The position numbers and the translations under genes are program-made. Below the pieces are notes generated by a model. That model saw nothing but the letters and a program-made list of their open reading frames with translations, was not told where the DNA came from and did no database searches. This document shows positions 54,840 through 62,969 of a stretch of 64,000 nucleotides of DNA, piece by piece; position 1 is the stretch's first letter; each line of letters opens with the position of its first letter. Origin of the DNA: a virus; IMG/VR virus record IMGVR_UViG_3300032829_000004, positions 33,803 to 97,802 of that record. One strand, written 5' to 3'.

Positions 54840-55364
54840 ATGGGACGCCCCAGGCTCACCGGGTGGGAGCCCGCGTTCCTCGCCGCGCTCGACGCGGGCG
54901 CGACCGTCGGCGAGGCCGCCGCCAAAGCCGGCGTCAGCCCGGCAACCGTCGACAAGAAGCGCTGGGAAAGCCCGGAGTTCGCCGCCCGGGTCGCAGAGGC
55001 CAGTCCCCGGCTCCGCGCGGCGGCACGGAGAGCCGGCCCGCGCACGTTCGGCGCGGACGCGGCGGCACGGGTGCTGGACGGGCTGCGGCGCGGTCTCACG
55101 CTCAAGCGGGCCTGCGAGGCGGCCGGTGTTCACAGGCAGACGGTAATGCGCGTTCGGCGCATCGACGACGAGTTCGACGAGGCGGTCGTCGCCGCGGCGG
55201 CGGAAGGCGGGGGATCGGCCGTGTCGCGGCTGCCGCGCCTGGCCTGTCCCGGCGAGTGGTGCGGGACGGCAACCGGGTACGACTACGGCTGCTCCCGCGA
55301 TCCCTGCCGCGCGGCCGTCACGAAACGCGAGGCTGCGCGCCGCCGCCGCCGGGTGCAGCGCTAG
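54840..55364 (+). CDS. HTH-containing protein with two HTH-like repeats
   Basis: 174 residues. LDAGATVGEAAAKAGVSPAT and RGLTLKRACEAAGVHRQTVM are two recognisable HTH units, as in small terminase-like or transposase-like binders. The C-terminus (LACPGEWCGTATGYDYGCSR, DPCRAA) has four cysteines. DNA binding is likely. Confidence 0.6.
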   Translation: MGRPRLTGWEPAFLAALDAGATVGEAAAKAGVSPATVDKKRWESPEFAARVAEASPRLRAAARRAGPRTFGADAAARVLDGLRRGLTLKRACEAAGVHRQTVMRVRRIDDEFDEAVVAAAAEGGGSAVSRLPRLACPGEWCGTATGYDYGCSRDPCRAAVTKREAARRRRRVQR

Positions 55365-55404
55365 ACCCGGCACCGCCGCGCCTGATCGCGGACCCCGGCG
55401 AGGA

Positions 55405-55647
55405 CTAGCCCCCGAACGGCCTGACCGTGATCTCGTATCCCGGCACCTGGACGGCGTGCCCGAACACGATCCTGAAGTTTCGGACGGCGTCGTCCTCGGT
55501 GGTGACGACGTTCATGAGCGGGAATTCCCTGCCCGGTGCCGTTGCCGTGATCTCCACCGGCCGGGTGCCGGGAGGCGGCAGTTCGGGGAAGAGAACGCAG
55601 TCCTCGCGAAGGTCCACGAAATCCACGGTAAGGCGGGATGCCGACAT
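55405..55647 (-). CDS. Small beta-rich hypothetical protein
   Basis: 80 residues. RLTVDFVDLREDCVLFPELP and YEITVRPFGG. Compact beta fold expected; unknown role. Confidence 0.5.
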   Translation of the reverse strand: MSASRLTVDFVDLREDCVLFPELPPPGTRPVEITATAPGREFPLMNVVTTEDDAVRNFRIVFGHAVQVPGYEITVRPFGG

Positions 55648-55659
55648 TCCGGGAAGGGG

Positions 55660-56010
55660 TCAGCGCCTCCGCCAGCGCCGTGCGCGGAGCCTTCGCTGAT
55701 ACTGGCGCCCATCAACGGCGAGCTTCCCGCCGCCGCCCCGGCGCGGCACTTCCCGCACCACCCGGTGATACGTCATCACGGCCAGCAGGGACGAGGCGGC
55801 ATCGGAGGGCTGCCACTGCACCCTGACCGCCCACTCGGCCACCGTGCGCCGGACCTGTTCCCGCTCGCGCTCCGAGAGCATCCCCGCAGCCGTTTCGATC
55901 AGCATGAACGCGTCAAGCCACTCGGTGAAGCTGAACAGTCCCTCGCGTGACAGGCGGACGGCCTCCTCCCGTATCGTGCAGCCGGCGTTGCCGGGGATGA
56001 CCGTGCTCAC
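55660..56010 (-). CDS. Hypothetical protein of a regulator operon
   Basis: 116 residues from a GTG. Helical (CTIREEAVRLSREGLFSFTE, LIETAAGMLSEREREQVRRT) with a QYQRRLRARRWRRR ending similar to that at 19796. Coupled to the GntR gene. Confidence 0.55.
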   Translation of the reverse strand: MSTVIPGNAGCTIREEAVRLSREGLFSFTEWLDAFMLIETAAGMLSEREREQVRRTVAEWAVRVQWQPSDAASSLLAVMTYHRVVREVPRRGGGGKLAVDGRQYQRRLRARRWRRR

Positions 56011-56585
56011 GCGGGCCTCGCGGTGACGGTGGCCCCGGCAAGGTCCCAGCCGGCGTCGGGCGGGCAGGCGGCGGCGGCGAGCGTCATCGCCCGCGCTGCG
56101 GCCCGGCCGGGGTCGGCCGCGGTAACGGTCGCCCCGACGCGCACGGTCCTCGCGTCCGCCGCCCAGAAGACTTCCGTGCCGGTGACCGCCGGGTCGTCAT
56201 CCTCCTGGACCTGCGCGCGGCGTTCCGCCCTCCGGACGTCCTCGGAGCGGATCGGGGCGGCCATGCCGAGCACCACGGTGACGTCGTACCGGCGGACGGG
56301 CAGGACCCTGGACCGCCTGCCCTGCTCCAGCGAGATCAGCCCTTCGGCGGCGAGCATCCGCAGTGCCACGCTCGCGGTCTCCGCGGACACGTCGTGCCGC
56401 TTCCCCAGTTCGACCCTGCTCGGCACGGTCCCGGTCCCGGCGTAGTCGCCGCGCAGGATCTCCTCCCGGAGCCGCCGTGCCACCTCGACGGCCGACGCCG
56501 CGTCCCTGGGCGTCATGAGCGCTTCGGCGAGCTGTGGATCGTCACCCGCTACATGGTAGGGATCACCGAGTTCGGTGGGTAGCAC
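56007..56585 (-). CDS. GntR-family regulator
   Basis: 192 residues from a GTG with AAGGGGGAA upstream. EVARRLREEILRGDYAGTGT, VPSRVELGKRHDVSAETASV and ALRMLAAEGLISLEQGRRSR are the wHTH. The C-terminal ~100 residues (YDVTVVLGMAAPIRSEDVRR) are a small variable domain. Divergent from the transfer-like block, so it may act like KorSA/KorA-type controls. Confidence 0.8.
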   Translation of the reverse strand: MLPTELGDPYHVAGDDPQLAEALMTPRDAASAVEVARRLREEILRGDYAGTGTVPSRVELGKRHDVSAETASVALRMLAAEGLISLEQGRRSRVLPVRRYDVTVVLGMAAPIRSEDVRRAERRAQVQEDDDPAVTGTEVFWAADARTVRVGATVTAADPGRAAARAMTLAAAACPPDAGWDLAGATVTARPA

Positions 56586-56656
56586 GCGTTCCCCCTTGAC
56601 TGTGCCGCGTCATCGTCTACTCTTCACTGTGTAGGCCACAATGCACAGTTAATCAA
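56586..56656 (+). promoter_or_regulatory. Divergent promoter/operator of the transfer block
   Basis: TTGACT (56596-56601), 16 bp, TACTCT (56618-56623) is a good rightward promoter. ACTGTG...CACAGT after it is an inverted repeat suited to a GntR-type repressor. Confidence 0.6.
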
Positions 56657-56668
56657 GTGGAGCACCCG

Positions 56669-56872
56669 ATGACCGAACCGCCGCCCTGGTACGCGGGAAC
56701 CGCCGCCCGCGCCCCCGCGCCCATGACCGCGCAGGATCTCGACGACTGGTGCGCCTCGGTCGATGCCGGGTCCGCTGTCGGCGGGACACGGCGGGGCGAG
56801 ACCCCCGAGTCCGTCATCCAGCACGGCGAAGCCGTGATCGGCGTCATCAACGCCCGCAGGAGGCGGGCGTGA
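56669..56872 (+). CDS. Small hypothetical protein
   Basis: 67 residues from an ATG with GGAG six bases upstream. MTAQDLDDWCASVDAGS and QHGEAVIGVINARRRRA. GTGA overlap with the WhiB-like gene. Confidence 0.55.
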   Translation: MTEPPPWYAGTAARAPAPMTAQDLDDWCASVDAGSAVGGTRRGETPESVIQHGEAVIGVINARRRRA

Positions 56873-57168
56873 GCGCGGGCGCCCGTCCCGGCGGCATCGC
56901 CCTGCCGCCCCTGAGGTCGCCCGCGGACCTGGCCTGGCAGGACGACGCCCCCTGCACGCAGGCAGACCCGGAACTGTTCTTCCCGGAGAAGGGCGGCTCG
57001 ACCAGGCAGGCCAAGCGGGTCTGCATGGCCTGCGATGTCCGGGCCAGATGCCTGGAGTACGCGCTGGCGAACGGCGAGCGGCACGGGATCTGGGGCGGGA
57101 AGACCGAGCGGGAACGGCACCGCATCGCCGCGGGCCGGCCGCGCGGGCGGAACGGGCTGGCGGCATGA
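56869..57168 (+). CDS. WhiB-like Fe-S transcription factor
   Basis: 99 residues from a GTG. Four cysteines in C29-X22-C52-X2-C55-X5-C61 spacing (DDAPCTQADPELFFPE; VCMACDVRARC), followed by GIWGGKTERERHR, the G[VI]WGG turn and basic DNA-contact end. WhiB proteins carry a [4Fe-4S] cluster and bind the main sigma factor. Phage- and plasmid-borne copies can repress host whiB genes. Confidence 0.9.
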   Translation: MSAGARPGGIALPPLRSPADLAWQDDAPCTQADPELFFPEKGGSTRQAKRVCMACDVRARCLEYALANGERHGIWGGKTERERHRIAAGRPRGRNGLAA

Positions 57169-57623
57169 CGGCGGCGGCGTGGGGCGGGTCGTCCGCCGGG
57201 GTCATCGTGATCGGGGTGTGCGCGGTCCTGCTCTGGTTCGCCCGCCGGCATGCGCACAGGATTCACCAGCAGGCCAGCCCGTGGCTGTACCGGCTGCTGA
57301 TCTTCGGCATGTACGTGGGCGGCTGCGCGGTCGCCCTGACCGCCCTGGGCGGGTACGTGATCGGCTTCGAGATGTCCGTCGCGGGCCTTCTCGGCGGGGT
57401 CCGGTCCGGTGCCGGCTACGAGGTCGCGGTGATCGGCGGCTTCGTCGTACTCGGCGCGGCGCTCGCCGGCGCGGTCCTCGAGCCCGGCCCTGCCGTCGCC
57501 TGGTTCGCGCTCGCCGTCCCGTTCGTGTGCGCCCTGTCCGGCGGGCACCTGCACGGCGTGCTGACCGTGTTCCCGGTGACGGAGTGGGCGTCGCAGGTTT
57601 CGCAGTGGCTCGGCGGGCGGTGA
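57165..57623 (+). CDS. Integral membrane protein, spread-like
   Basis: 152 residues with four probable spans (VIVIGVCAVLLWFARRHA; YRLLIFGMYVGGCAVALTAL; EVAVIGGFVVLGAALAGAVL; VAWFALAVPFVCALSGGHL). Placed like the spd membrane proteins of actinomycete plasmids. Confidence 0.6.
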   Translation: MTAAAWGGSSAGVIVIGVCAVLLWFARRHAHRIHQQASPWLYRLLIFGMYVGGCAVALTALGGYVIGFEMSVAGLLGGVRSGAGYEVAVIGGFVVLGAALAGAVLEPGPAVAWFALAVPFVCALSGGHLHGVLTVFPVTEWASQVSQWLGGR

Positions 57624-57627
57624 CGGC

Positions 57628-58569
57628 GTGCACGGCGGCGGCCTGTACCTGTTCGCGCTGCTGCTCATCGGCGTCCCGTCGCTGTTCGCGGCCCGGATGG
57701 CCTTCCGTGCCCGCGCCCGCAGGGGCGGCAGGCCCGCAAACGGCGGCGGTCTCGTCTCCGGGTGGCTCTCCCACCGCCGGGCGCTCAGGCTCGAACGGGT
57801 CAGGCACGAGAACGCTGCGGCCCGTGACAAGGCGAAGCACGAGCACCGGCTCAGGGAGCAGGCGGAACGGGACGCACGGGCGGGGCACGCCGGCGACGGC
57901 ACCCCGAGGCGGACCGTGCGGGGGAAGGTCGTCCGCCTCGGCGACGGGCCGGCGGCTGGCAGCGCGCCGCCCGGCGCCGCACGCCGGCCTTCCCCGCCGC
58001 AGGACGGCACGCCCCCGCCTCCCGGACCGCCTCCGGCCCCCGCGGGCACCGGAGGACCGGAACACCGCCCGCACCTGGAACCCCCGGCGCGGGGCGCGGA
58101 AAGCCGGGAGGGAGGCTCTCCCGGTACCCGCCCCGAGCCGGGCCTAACCGCACCCCCGCCCCTGGAAGGGAAGATCGTGAGCACGCAGCCCGCGTCCCAG
58201 CACGCGGCATCGCAGGCGCCCGGCGTCGAGCAGGCAGTCGAGGGGATGCGCGTCATCCTCGCCCACGCCATGTCCGGCAACATCCAGTCCAAGCGGGCCG
58301 CCGTCCTCGCGCTCGCCGAGGTCAACCGCAGGTCCGGCCTGGTCGCCCTGACTCTCGCCCGGCACATGGCCGAACCAGGCCGGCACTACGGGCCGGAAGT
58401 CACCGAGCGGGTCGCCGCGGCATCCGCCCACTGCACCGCGTCCGCGACCGTCCTCGCCGAAGCCGACATGGCGCTGCTGATGCTGCTGAACTCTTCCCTC
58501 GCCGAGACGATGGCGTCCGGCCGGCAGGTCCCGCACCACGACGAGCTGTCCGAGACGGGGAGCCGCTGA
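57628..58569 (+). CDS. Membrane-anchored protein of the transfer block
   Basis: 313 residues from a GTG. N-terminal span (LYLFALLLIGVPSLFAARMA), a basic coil (RVRHENAAARDKAKHEHRLR), a long disordered Pro/Gly linker and a helical C-terminal domain (ASQAPGVEQAVEGMRVILAH ... LLNSSLAETM). The ATG of the translocase overlaps its stop by one base. Confidence 0.6.
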   Translation: MHGGGLYLFALLLIGVPSLFAARMAFRARARRGGRPANGGGLVSGWLSHRRALRLERVRHENAAARDKAKHEHRLREQAERDARAGHAGDGTPRRTVRGKVVRLGDGPAAGSAPPGAARRPSPPQDGTPPPPGPPPAPAGTGGPEHRPHLEPPARGAESREGGSPGTRPEPGLTAPPPLEGKIVSTQPASQHAASQAPGVEQAVEGMRVILAHAMSGNIQSKRAAVLALAEVNRRSGLVALTLARHMAEPGRHYGPEVTERVAAASAHCTASATVLAEADMALLMLLNSSLAETMASGRQVPHHDELSETGSR

Positions 58570-60689
58570 TGCCCGCCGCCGTGGAGAAGCGCCCCGCCGG
58601 GGACGTGGTGCACGTCCCCGGCATGCCCGCGCGGAAACGGGAATCGGAAGCGCTCCCCGCGAAAGCGTGGAGGTCGGCGCGCCGCAACAAGGCCGTCTCG
58701 GTTCCCGCCGCGGTCCCCGTCGTGACGTGGAGCGCGGCGGAGATCATGCACGCGTCCGGCACCGGGTGGGAAGCCGCCGCGGCGGGGGCCGCCGCGTCCG
58801 CCGCGGTCTGGTGGCTGGCCCCGCACAAGTGGACGGACAGGGACGGGAAACCCCGCTGGCCCGAAGTCTGGTATGCCCGCGCCACCGTCGCCGTGTTCTC
58901 CGCCTGGACGTCCGCGACTGCGGTCGCCGGCCCCGTCTCCCTTCCCGCCGCGGTCTCCCTCGCCCTCCTGTCGGCCGCCTGGGGCTACCCGTACTGGCGG
59001 CACAACAGGGTCCGCGGCTCGAAGGACAGGCGCAGGCTCCTCGAGGACTGGCGGCAGTTCTGGTACGGGCATTCCTTCGCCTGGGGAGTCGGCGGCTCGA
59101 ACGTGATCGAGGCCGAGGAGAAGCGCTCCCAGATCCGGCTCCGCGTCCAGCTCATCCCGGGCCGCCAGTCCGCGCACAGCGTCACCGGGTCGGTCCACCT
59201 GATCGAGTCGGCCCTCCAGGGGTACGCGGGGATCGGGAGGGTCCGCGTCGAGCCGGTGCGGGAGAACGCCAGCCAGGTCGACGTGTTCATGAAGCGGGAG
59301 AACCCGCTGCGGGAGACCGTGGAGTGGGACCCGTCGCTGGCGCCGGCCTCGGTGCACGACACCGCGCTCCAGGGCCTTGACGAGACCGGCGAGTGGCGGC
59401 GCGTGCCCCAGCTCATCTCGTCGTTCGTGCTCGGCGCGACCCGCACCGGCAAGAGCAACGACCTGCTGCTCCACGTCGCCCAGCTCGCGGGCTGCCCTGA
59501 CGCCCGGACGGTCGTGATCGACCTGAAGAGGAGGTCCGCGCACGCCCTGCTGCCCGTGCAGGCCGCCGACTACGTGATCACGACGGTGGACGAGGCCCGC
59601 GCCTACCTGGCGATGGTGGAAGCGGAGATCGCGGCCCGCTCGGCGGGCGCCTACGACGGGGAGGAGCAGCTCCGCGCCACCCCCGCGACCCCCGCGGTCA
59701 TGACGTTCTGCGACGAGGTGAACCCGCTGGCGTCGGCCGCGGGGGGCGACGCGGCGTGCGCGAGGCTGCTCGCCGTCATCGCGTCCCAGGGGGCGGGGCT
59801 GGCCGTGTTCCTCCGGGTCTACACCCAGTACGGGGCGCTGCACGAGTCAGTGCGGTCCGAGCAGGTCCGGATGAACCTTGACATGCGGGTCTGCTACCGG
59901 GTGAAGGAGCCGGACCACGGCCAGTTCGCGATCGCGAACTATCACCTGTTCGACGCGTCGAAGCTGGAGGAGAAGGGCACGCACCTGCTCCAGGTGGGGA
60001 AGGACTCCTACCCGGAGCACATCCGCGCCCCGCTCATGTCCCATGACCTTTTCCGCGCCGCGGTGCCGGAGGCCCTGGAAAGGCGGGGTCCCCGGCGGCA
60101 GCTGATGCTGTGGTGCGGCGCGGAGCCGTCCGTCGTCCCGGGCCTGACGTGGCAGGAGTGGTGGGATCGCCGCTGGCTCCGCCTCGACCCGCGTTTCCGT
60201 GAGATCTCGCCTCAGTACGCCAGCGCCGCGGAGGAGTTCGGCGAGCCGGAAGAGGCATCCCCTGCCCCTGCCGCGCCCCCGGCTCCCGCCGGCGTGCCCG
60301 GTGATGACGAGGACGGCGCGGCGGCCGCGGCGCGGATCGCCGCGGAGACGGAAGGCCCGGACGCGGAGCCTGTTCCCGGCGCGGCACCGCGGGCAAGCGA
60401 GATCACGGCGCGGAACCAGGGCCGGTTTTTCGCCCTGCTCGCTTCCGCTCCCCCTGGCGGGGCCAGGACGGCGGACCTGACGGCGGACTCGGGGGTGTCG
60501 TCGGGCTGGGCGTACAACACGCTGAACCGGCTGCTGGACCGGGGCGCGGTGACCCAGCCGGGACGCGGCCGGTGGGCGCCTGTCCCGGGCAGGGACGGGG
60601 CGGCGGAGGCTGCGGCTTTGAAGGCGGGCGACGACGCGCTGATCAGGGGGGCGGAGGGCCGCTACCCGCACCTGCGCCCCGTCGGGTGA
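58569..60689 (+). CDS. FtsK/SpoIIIE (TraB)-type DNA translocase
   Basis: 706 residues. Two N-terminal hydrophobic segments (residues 50-140) give membrane anchoring. Walker A VLGATRTGKSN at 287-297 and Walker B region VVIDLKRR at about 316, then CDEVNPLASA near 379. The C-terminal ~100 residues (GVSSGWAYNTLNRLLDRGAV) are a winged helix like the gamma domain that reads 8-bp DNA signals. In actinomycetes such proteins move double-stranded plasmid DNA between hyphae. Confidence 0.85.
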   Translation: MPAAVEKRPAGDVVHVPGMPARKRESEALPAKAWRSARRNKAVSVPAAVPVVTWSAAEIMHASGTGWEAAAAGAAASAAVWWLAPHKWTDRDGKPRWPEVWYARATVAVFSAWTSATAVAGPVSLPAAVSLALLSAAWGYPYWRHNRVRGSKDRRRLLEDWRQFWYGHSFAWGVGGSNVIEAEEKRSQIRLRVQLIPGRQSAHSVTGSVHLIESALQGYAGIGRVRVEPVRENASQVDVFMKRENPLRETVEWDPSLAPASVHDTALQGLDETGEWRRVPQLISSFVLGATRTGKSNDLLLHVAQLAGCPDARTVVIDLKRRSAHALLPVQAADYVITTVDEARAYLAMVEAEIAARSAGAYDGEEQLRATPATPAVMTFCDEVNPLASAAGGDAACARLLAVIASQGAGLAVFLRVYTQYGALHESVRSEQVRMNLDMRVCYRVKEPDHGQFAIANYHLFDASKLEEKGTHLLQVGKDSYPEHIRAPLMSHDLFRAAVPEALERRGPRRQLMLWCGAEPSVVPGLTWQEWWDRRWLRLDPRFREISPQYASAAEEFGEPEEASPAPAAPPAPAGVPGDDEDGAAAAARIAAETEGPDAEPVPGAAPRASEITARNQGRFFALLASAPPGGARTADLTADSGVSSGWAYNTLNRLLDRGAVTQPGRGRWAPVPGRDGAAEAAALKAGDDALIRGAEGRYPHLRPVG

Positions 60690-60707
60690 CCACGGGCTGT
60701 GACGGTT

Positions 60708-60815
60708 TTCCATTTCTCCACGGCGGACCGTCCCGGCCCCCGTACGCGCGCAGGCGCGTGCGCGCACGCGCGGGGCAGTGGAAATGGAGAAGTGGAATTC
60801 CACGGTGGAAAACAC
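60708..60815 (+). promoter_or_regulatory. TGGAA operator cluster with perfect palindrome
   Basis: The gap 60690-60879 holds TTTTCCA, TTTCTCCA, GTGGAAATGG, the palindrome GTGGAATTCCAC (60792-60803) and GTGGAAAAC. Several copies of the same half-site suggest one repressor. A CG-alternating stretch (60744-60775) lies between. Confidence 0.55.
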
Positions 60816-60879
60816 GGACAGTGACCGGAGCGGGGGAGCCGTGCGGTTCCCCGGACGTGATCATGAGGAACGGGAGACC

Positions 60880-61848
60880 ATGACAGGCATGGCAAAGCAC
60901 TCGGCGCCCGCCGCAGCTGAAGACGGCAGGCCGCACCGTGACCGCCTGCTGCCGGTCCTGTTCCTGATCGTGGGGTGCGGCCTCCTCGAGGTGTGGGCGT
61001 CGTGGCTGACGCTCGGCAGCGTCTCCGGGTTCCCGAAGCTGGGCCGGATGACGACCGGGTGGATTCTCCCGGTGACCACGGAGGCGTACTGGTCGATCGC
61101 CGTGGTGGCGTGGCTCGCCGACCCGGCCGGGCCGAAGTCGAGGAAGTTCGCCATGTGCACGGCCGGCGTGGTGTTCGCGCTCAGCCTCGCGGGGCAGGAG
61201 CTCGGCCACGTGACTGCCGCGTCGCACAGGCCGGCCCCGATGGGTCTCGTCATGTTCGTGACCGCGCTGCCGCTGGTCGCGGTGGCGCTCGGCGCGGTCC
61301 TCATCCACCTCCGGCAGGCCGACCGGGAGGAAGCCGGCGTGGCAGCGCGGGCTGCGCGCGAGGCCGCGCGGCGGGCAGCGGAAGATGCCGCGGCGGCCGA
61401 TGAGCGGACGTGGCTGCGGCGGGAACTGGAGGCGCTGAGTGCCCGGCGGGACGAGGACGTGAGCGCTCTGCGGGCGGAGCTGGACGAGGCGGCGAGCGCT
61501 CTCGCGAGCGCCCGCCGGGATGCCGCGGAATCGCTCAGGCGAGCGGAAGCGCTGGAGCGCAGGCTGTCCGCCGCGAGCGATCGCGGCAGGCCCCGCAAGG
61601 CGCCCGCGCCTGACGACCGCAAGAGCGCTCAGGCAGGCATCAGGGACGGGGACCTTACGACGGAGCTGCTGGCCTACATGGAGCTGAAGGACAACCCTGA
61701 GATGCGGAAACCCCGCAAGGGCGGCGACCTGGCGAGGAAGCTGGGCGTCTCCGGCGCGACGGCGCGCAGGTACCGCGAGAAGTTCCTGAACCCCGACGGA
61801 TCGCTCAGGGAGCTTCCCGTCGAACCGCTCGCCAGTCAGTCCGGGTGA
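60880..61848 (+). CDS. DUF2637-type membrane protein with HTH tail
   Basis: 322 residues from an ATG with GGGAGA upstream. Four spans (PVLFLIVGCGLLEVWASWLT; AYWSIAVVAWLADP; FAMCTAGVVFALSLAGQELG; GLVMFVTALPLVAVALGAVL) fit DUF2637. A long coiled coil (WLRRELEALSARRDEDVSAL) then GDLARKLGVSGATARRYREK, an HTH. Such proteins accompany transfer genes on actinomycete elements. Confidence 0.75.
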   Translation: MTGMAKHSAPAAAEDGRPHRDRLLPVLFLIVGCGLLEVWASWLTLGSVSGFPKLGRMTTGWILPVTTEAYWSIAVVAWLADPAGPKSRKFAMCTAGVVFALSLAGQELGHVTAASHRPAPMGLVMFVTALPLVAVALGAVLIHLRQADREEAGVAARAAREAARRAAEDAAAADERTWLRRELEALSARRDEDVSALRAELDEAASALASARRDAAESLRRAEALERRLSAASDRGRPRKAPAPDDRKSAQAGIRDGDLTTELLAYMELKDNPEMRKPRKGGDLARKLGVSGATARRYREKFLNPDGSLRELPVEPLASQSG

Positions 61849-61911
61849 GCGATCGGGCGAGCGCGCGCCTGAGCGATCCGTCCCTGAGCGGTCGGTGACC
61901 GGTGAGCGCTC
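61847..61911 (+). repeat. GAGCGNTC repeats downstream of the transfer gene
   Basis: GAGCGATC at 61847 and 61871, GAGCGGTC at 61886, GAGCGCTC at 61904, all on one strand in the gap 61849-62021. Five more copies lie in the preceding 450 bp. They resemble the 8-bp TraB recognition sequences of clt loci. Confidence 0.5.
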
Positions 61912-61974
61912 GCGGGGATGCGCGGCCCGGGTCATTCAGGACCGCGTTCAAGGTCATTTCGGGGGCGGGCGGAC

Positions 61975-62006
61975 CAAGATCGTTTAGCCCGGAGCAAGAT
62001 CGTTTA
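61975..62006 (+). repeat. CAAGATCGTTTA direct repeats
   Basis: Two exact 12-mers at 61975 and 61995 (20-bp period), with another at 62549-62560 and a GGATCGTTTAG at 62155. Possible operators or replication sites. Confidence 0.5.
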
Positions 62007-62021
62007 CGGAGGGAGGGTTCA

Positions 62022-62144
62022 ATGCTGGCAGCCATCATCGGCGGCGTCCTCGTCGCCGCGGTCATCGCCGTCTCGGCGTGGGCGGTGTATCACGAGAGCC
62101 TGACGGTTCCGCCACGGGGTCTGCGGCGCCGCTGGCGCTCATAG
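62022..62144 (+). CDS. 40-residue membrane protein
   Basis: ATG at 62022 behind GGAGGGAGG. LAAIIGGVLVAAVIAVSAWAV is one membrane span; a basic tail follows. A strong terminator lies 30 bases downstream, supporting a real gene. Confidence 0.6.
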   Translation: MLAAIIGGVLVAAVIAVSAWAVYHESLTVPPRGLRRRWRS

Positions 62145-62174
62145 CCCCACTCCGGGATCGTTTAGAAACGCGGC

Positions 62175-62213
62175 AGCCCGGCCCCCCGCATCGTCGCGGG
62201 GGACCGGGCTTTC
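62175..62213 (+). terminator. Intrinsic terminator
   Basis: Two 7-bp stems (AGCCCGG/CCGGGCT and CCCCCGC/GCGGGGG) stack with a one-base mismatch and an ATCGTC loop, followed by TTTCGTC. Confidence 0.75.
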
Positions 62214-62256
62214 GTCGTCAGCAAGGTCATCTTCGGGGGAGGGCAACCTATTTCCC

Positions 62257-62274
62257 ACATCCCTATAGGGATGT
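62257..62274. promoter_or_regulatory. 18-bp perfect palindrome
   Basis: ACATCCCTATAGGGATGT overlaps the stop codon of the leftward gene at 62263. Operator-like symmetry. Confidence 0.35.
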
Positions 62275-62532
62275 AGCGGGCGCTGCGGCCGATTCCCTGC
62301 CCTCGATCCGGGCCACCCCGTGCTCGTCGCACCATCCCCAGCCCGCTTCGGCGAGCGGCCCGTTCCCCGGCGGGGACAGGTGCCCGCAGGCGAGGACGAG
62401 GTGCGGCCTCCCCTTGAGCCTGCCGTCGCGCAGTTCCGCGCAGGCACGGCCGGCTTCCAGGCGTCCCTCTTCGGCGGCTTCCGCGCGGTGCCAGCGTTCC
62501 CGCTGCTCTCGCGCAGCGTCATCGGCTTCCAT
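62263..62532 (-). CDS. Small acidic/basic helical protein
   Basis: 89 residues from an ATG with AGGAGAA. REQRERWHRAEAAEEGRLEA then LVLACGHLSPPGNGPLAEAG, WCDEHGVAR, with Cys/His pairs reminiscent of small zinc proteins. Confidence 0.55.
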   Translation of the reverse strand: MEADDAAREQRERWHRAEAAEEGRLEAGRACAELRDGRLKGRPHLVLACGHLSPPGNGPLAEAGWGWCDEHGVARIEGRESAAAPATSL

Positions 62533-62603
62533 CGTGTTCTCCTGCCTTCAAGATCGTTTAGCCGGGGGAGCGGCCCGCCCCCGGAGGGGCGGGCTGCCCG
62601 GGT

Positions 62604-62876
62604 TCAGGCGGCCCAGGCGAGGCGGTGCTTGTCCTCGCCTCCGACCCTGACCGCCGCTTCCCGGTCGGCCAGGGTGAGGTTGGACTGGCAGGACTGGGGG
62701 ACCAGGTCGACGTGCCCTGCGGTGTAGAGCCGGGTCATTTCGGCGTCCAGTTCGGCGCGGGGGATGTCGGCGAGGGCTTCGCGGATGATCCGGAGGCTGG
62801 CGTACTGGGTGCCGTTCTCGGCGGCGATGAACTTCGCGATGTTCCTGATCCGGTCCGCGGTGGTCCTGGCGGTCAT
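62604..62876 (-). CDS. Small helical protein
   Basis: 90 residues from an ATG with AAGGGGAAC. DRIRNIAKFIAAENGTQYAS and LRIIREALADIPRAELDAEM resemble a winged-helix-like small protein. Its promoter is one of two near-identical copies. Confidence 0.6.
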   Translation of the reverse strand: MTARTTADRIRNIAKFIAAENGTQYASLRIIREALADIPRAELDAEMTRLYTAGHVDLVPQSCQSNLTLADREAAVRVGGEDKHRLAWAA

Positions 62877-62897
62877 CTTCGTTCCCCTTCGCCCGTT

Positions 62898-62957
62898 GTT
62901 CCCTGCTGACACTCTTATTCTTGCCTACTTTTGGCCACATGTCAAGCCGGACGGGAG
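62898..62957 (-). promoter_or_regulatory. Promoter repeat copy 1
   Basis: On the minus strand TTGACA, 17 bp, AAGAAT forms a consensus-like promoter for 62876. The ~58-bp block recurs at 63440-63498 with one central change (T/C) and a different 3' flank. Confidence 0.65.
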
Positions 62958-62969
62958 AACTGGCTTTCG

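Noticed and set aside
56847-58367. 506-codon leftward frame over the WhiB-like and membrane genes
   Set aside because: Ser/Pro/Arg-rich complement of clear rightward genes.
58386-59843. 485-codon leftward frame over the translocase
   Set aside because: Antisense of the TraB-type protein, without motifs or start signal. Unlike the intein case, no recognisable domain appears.
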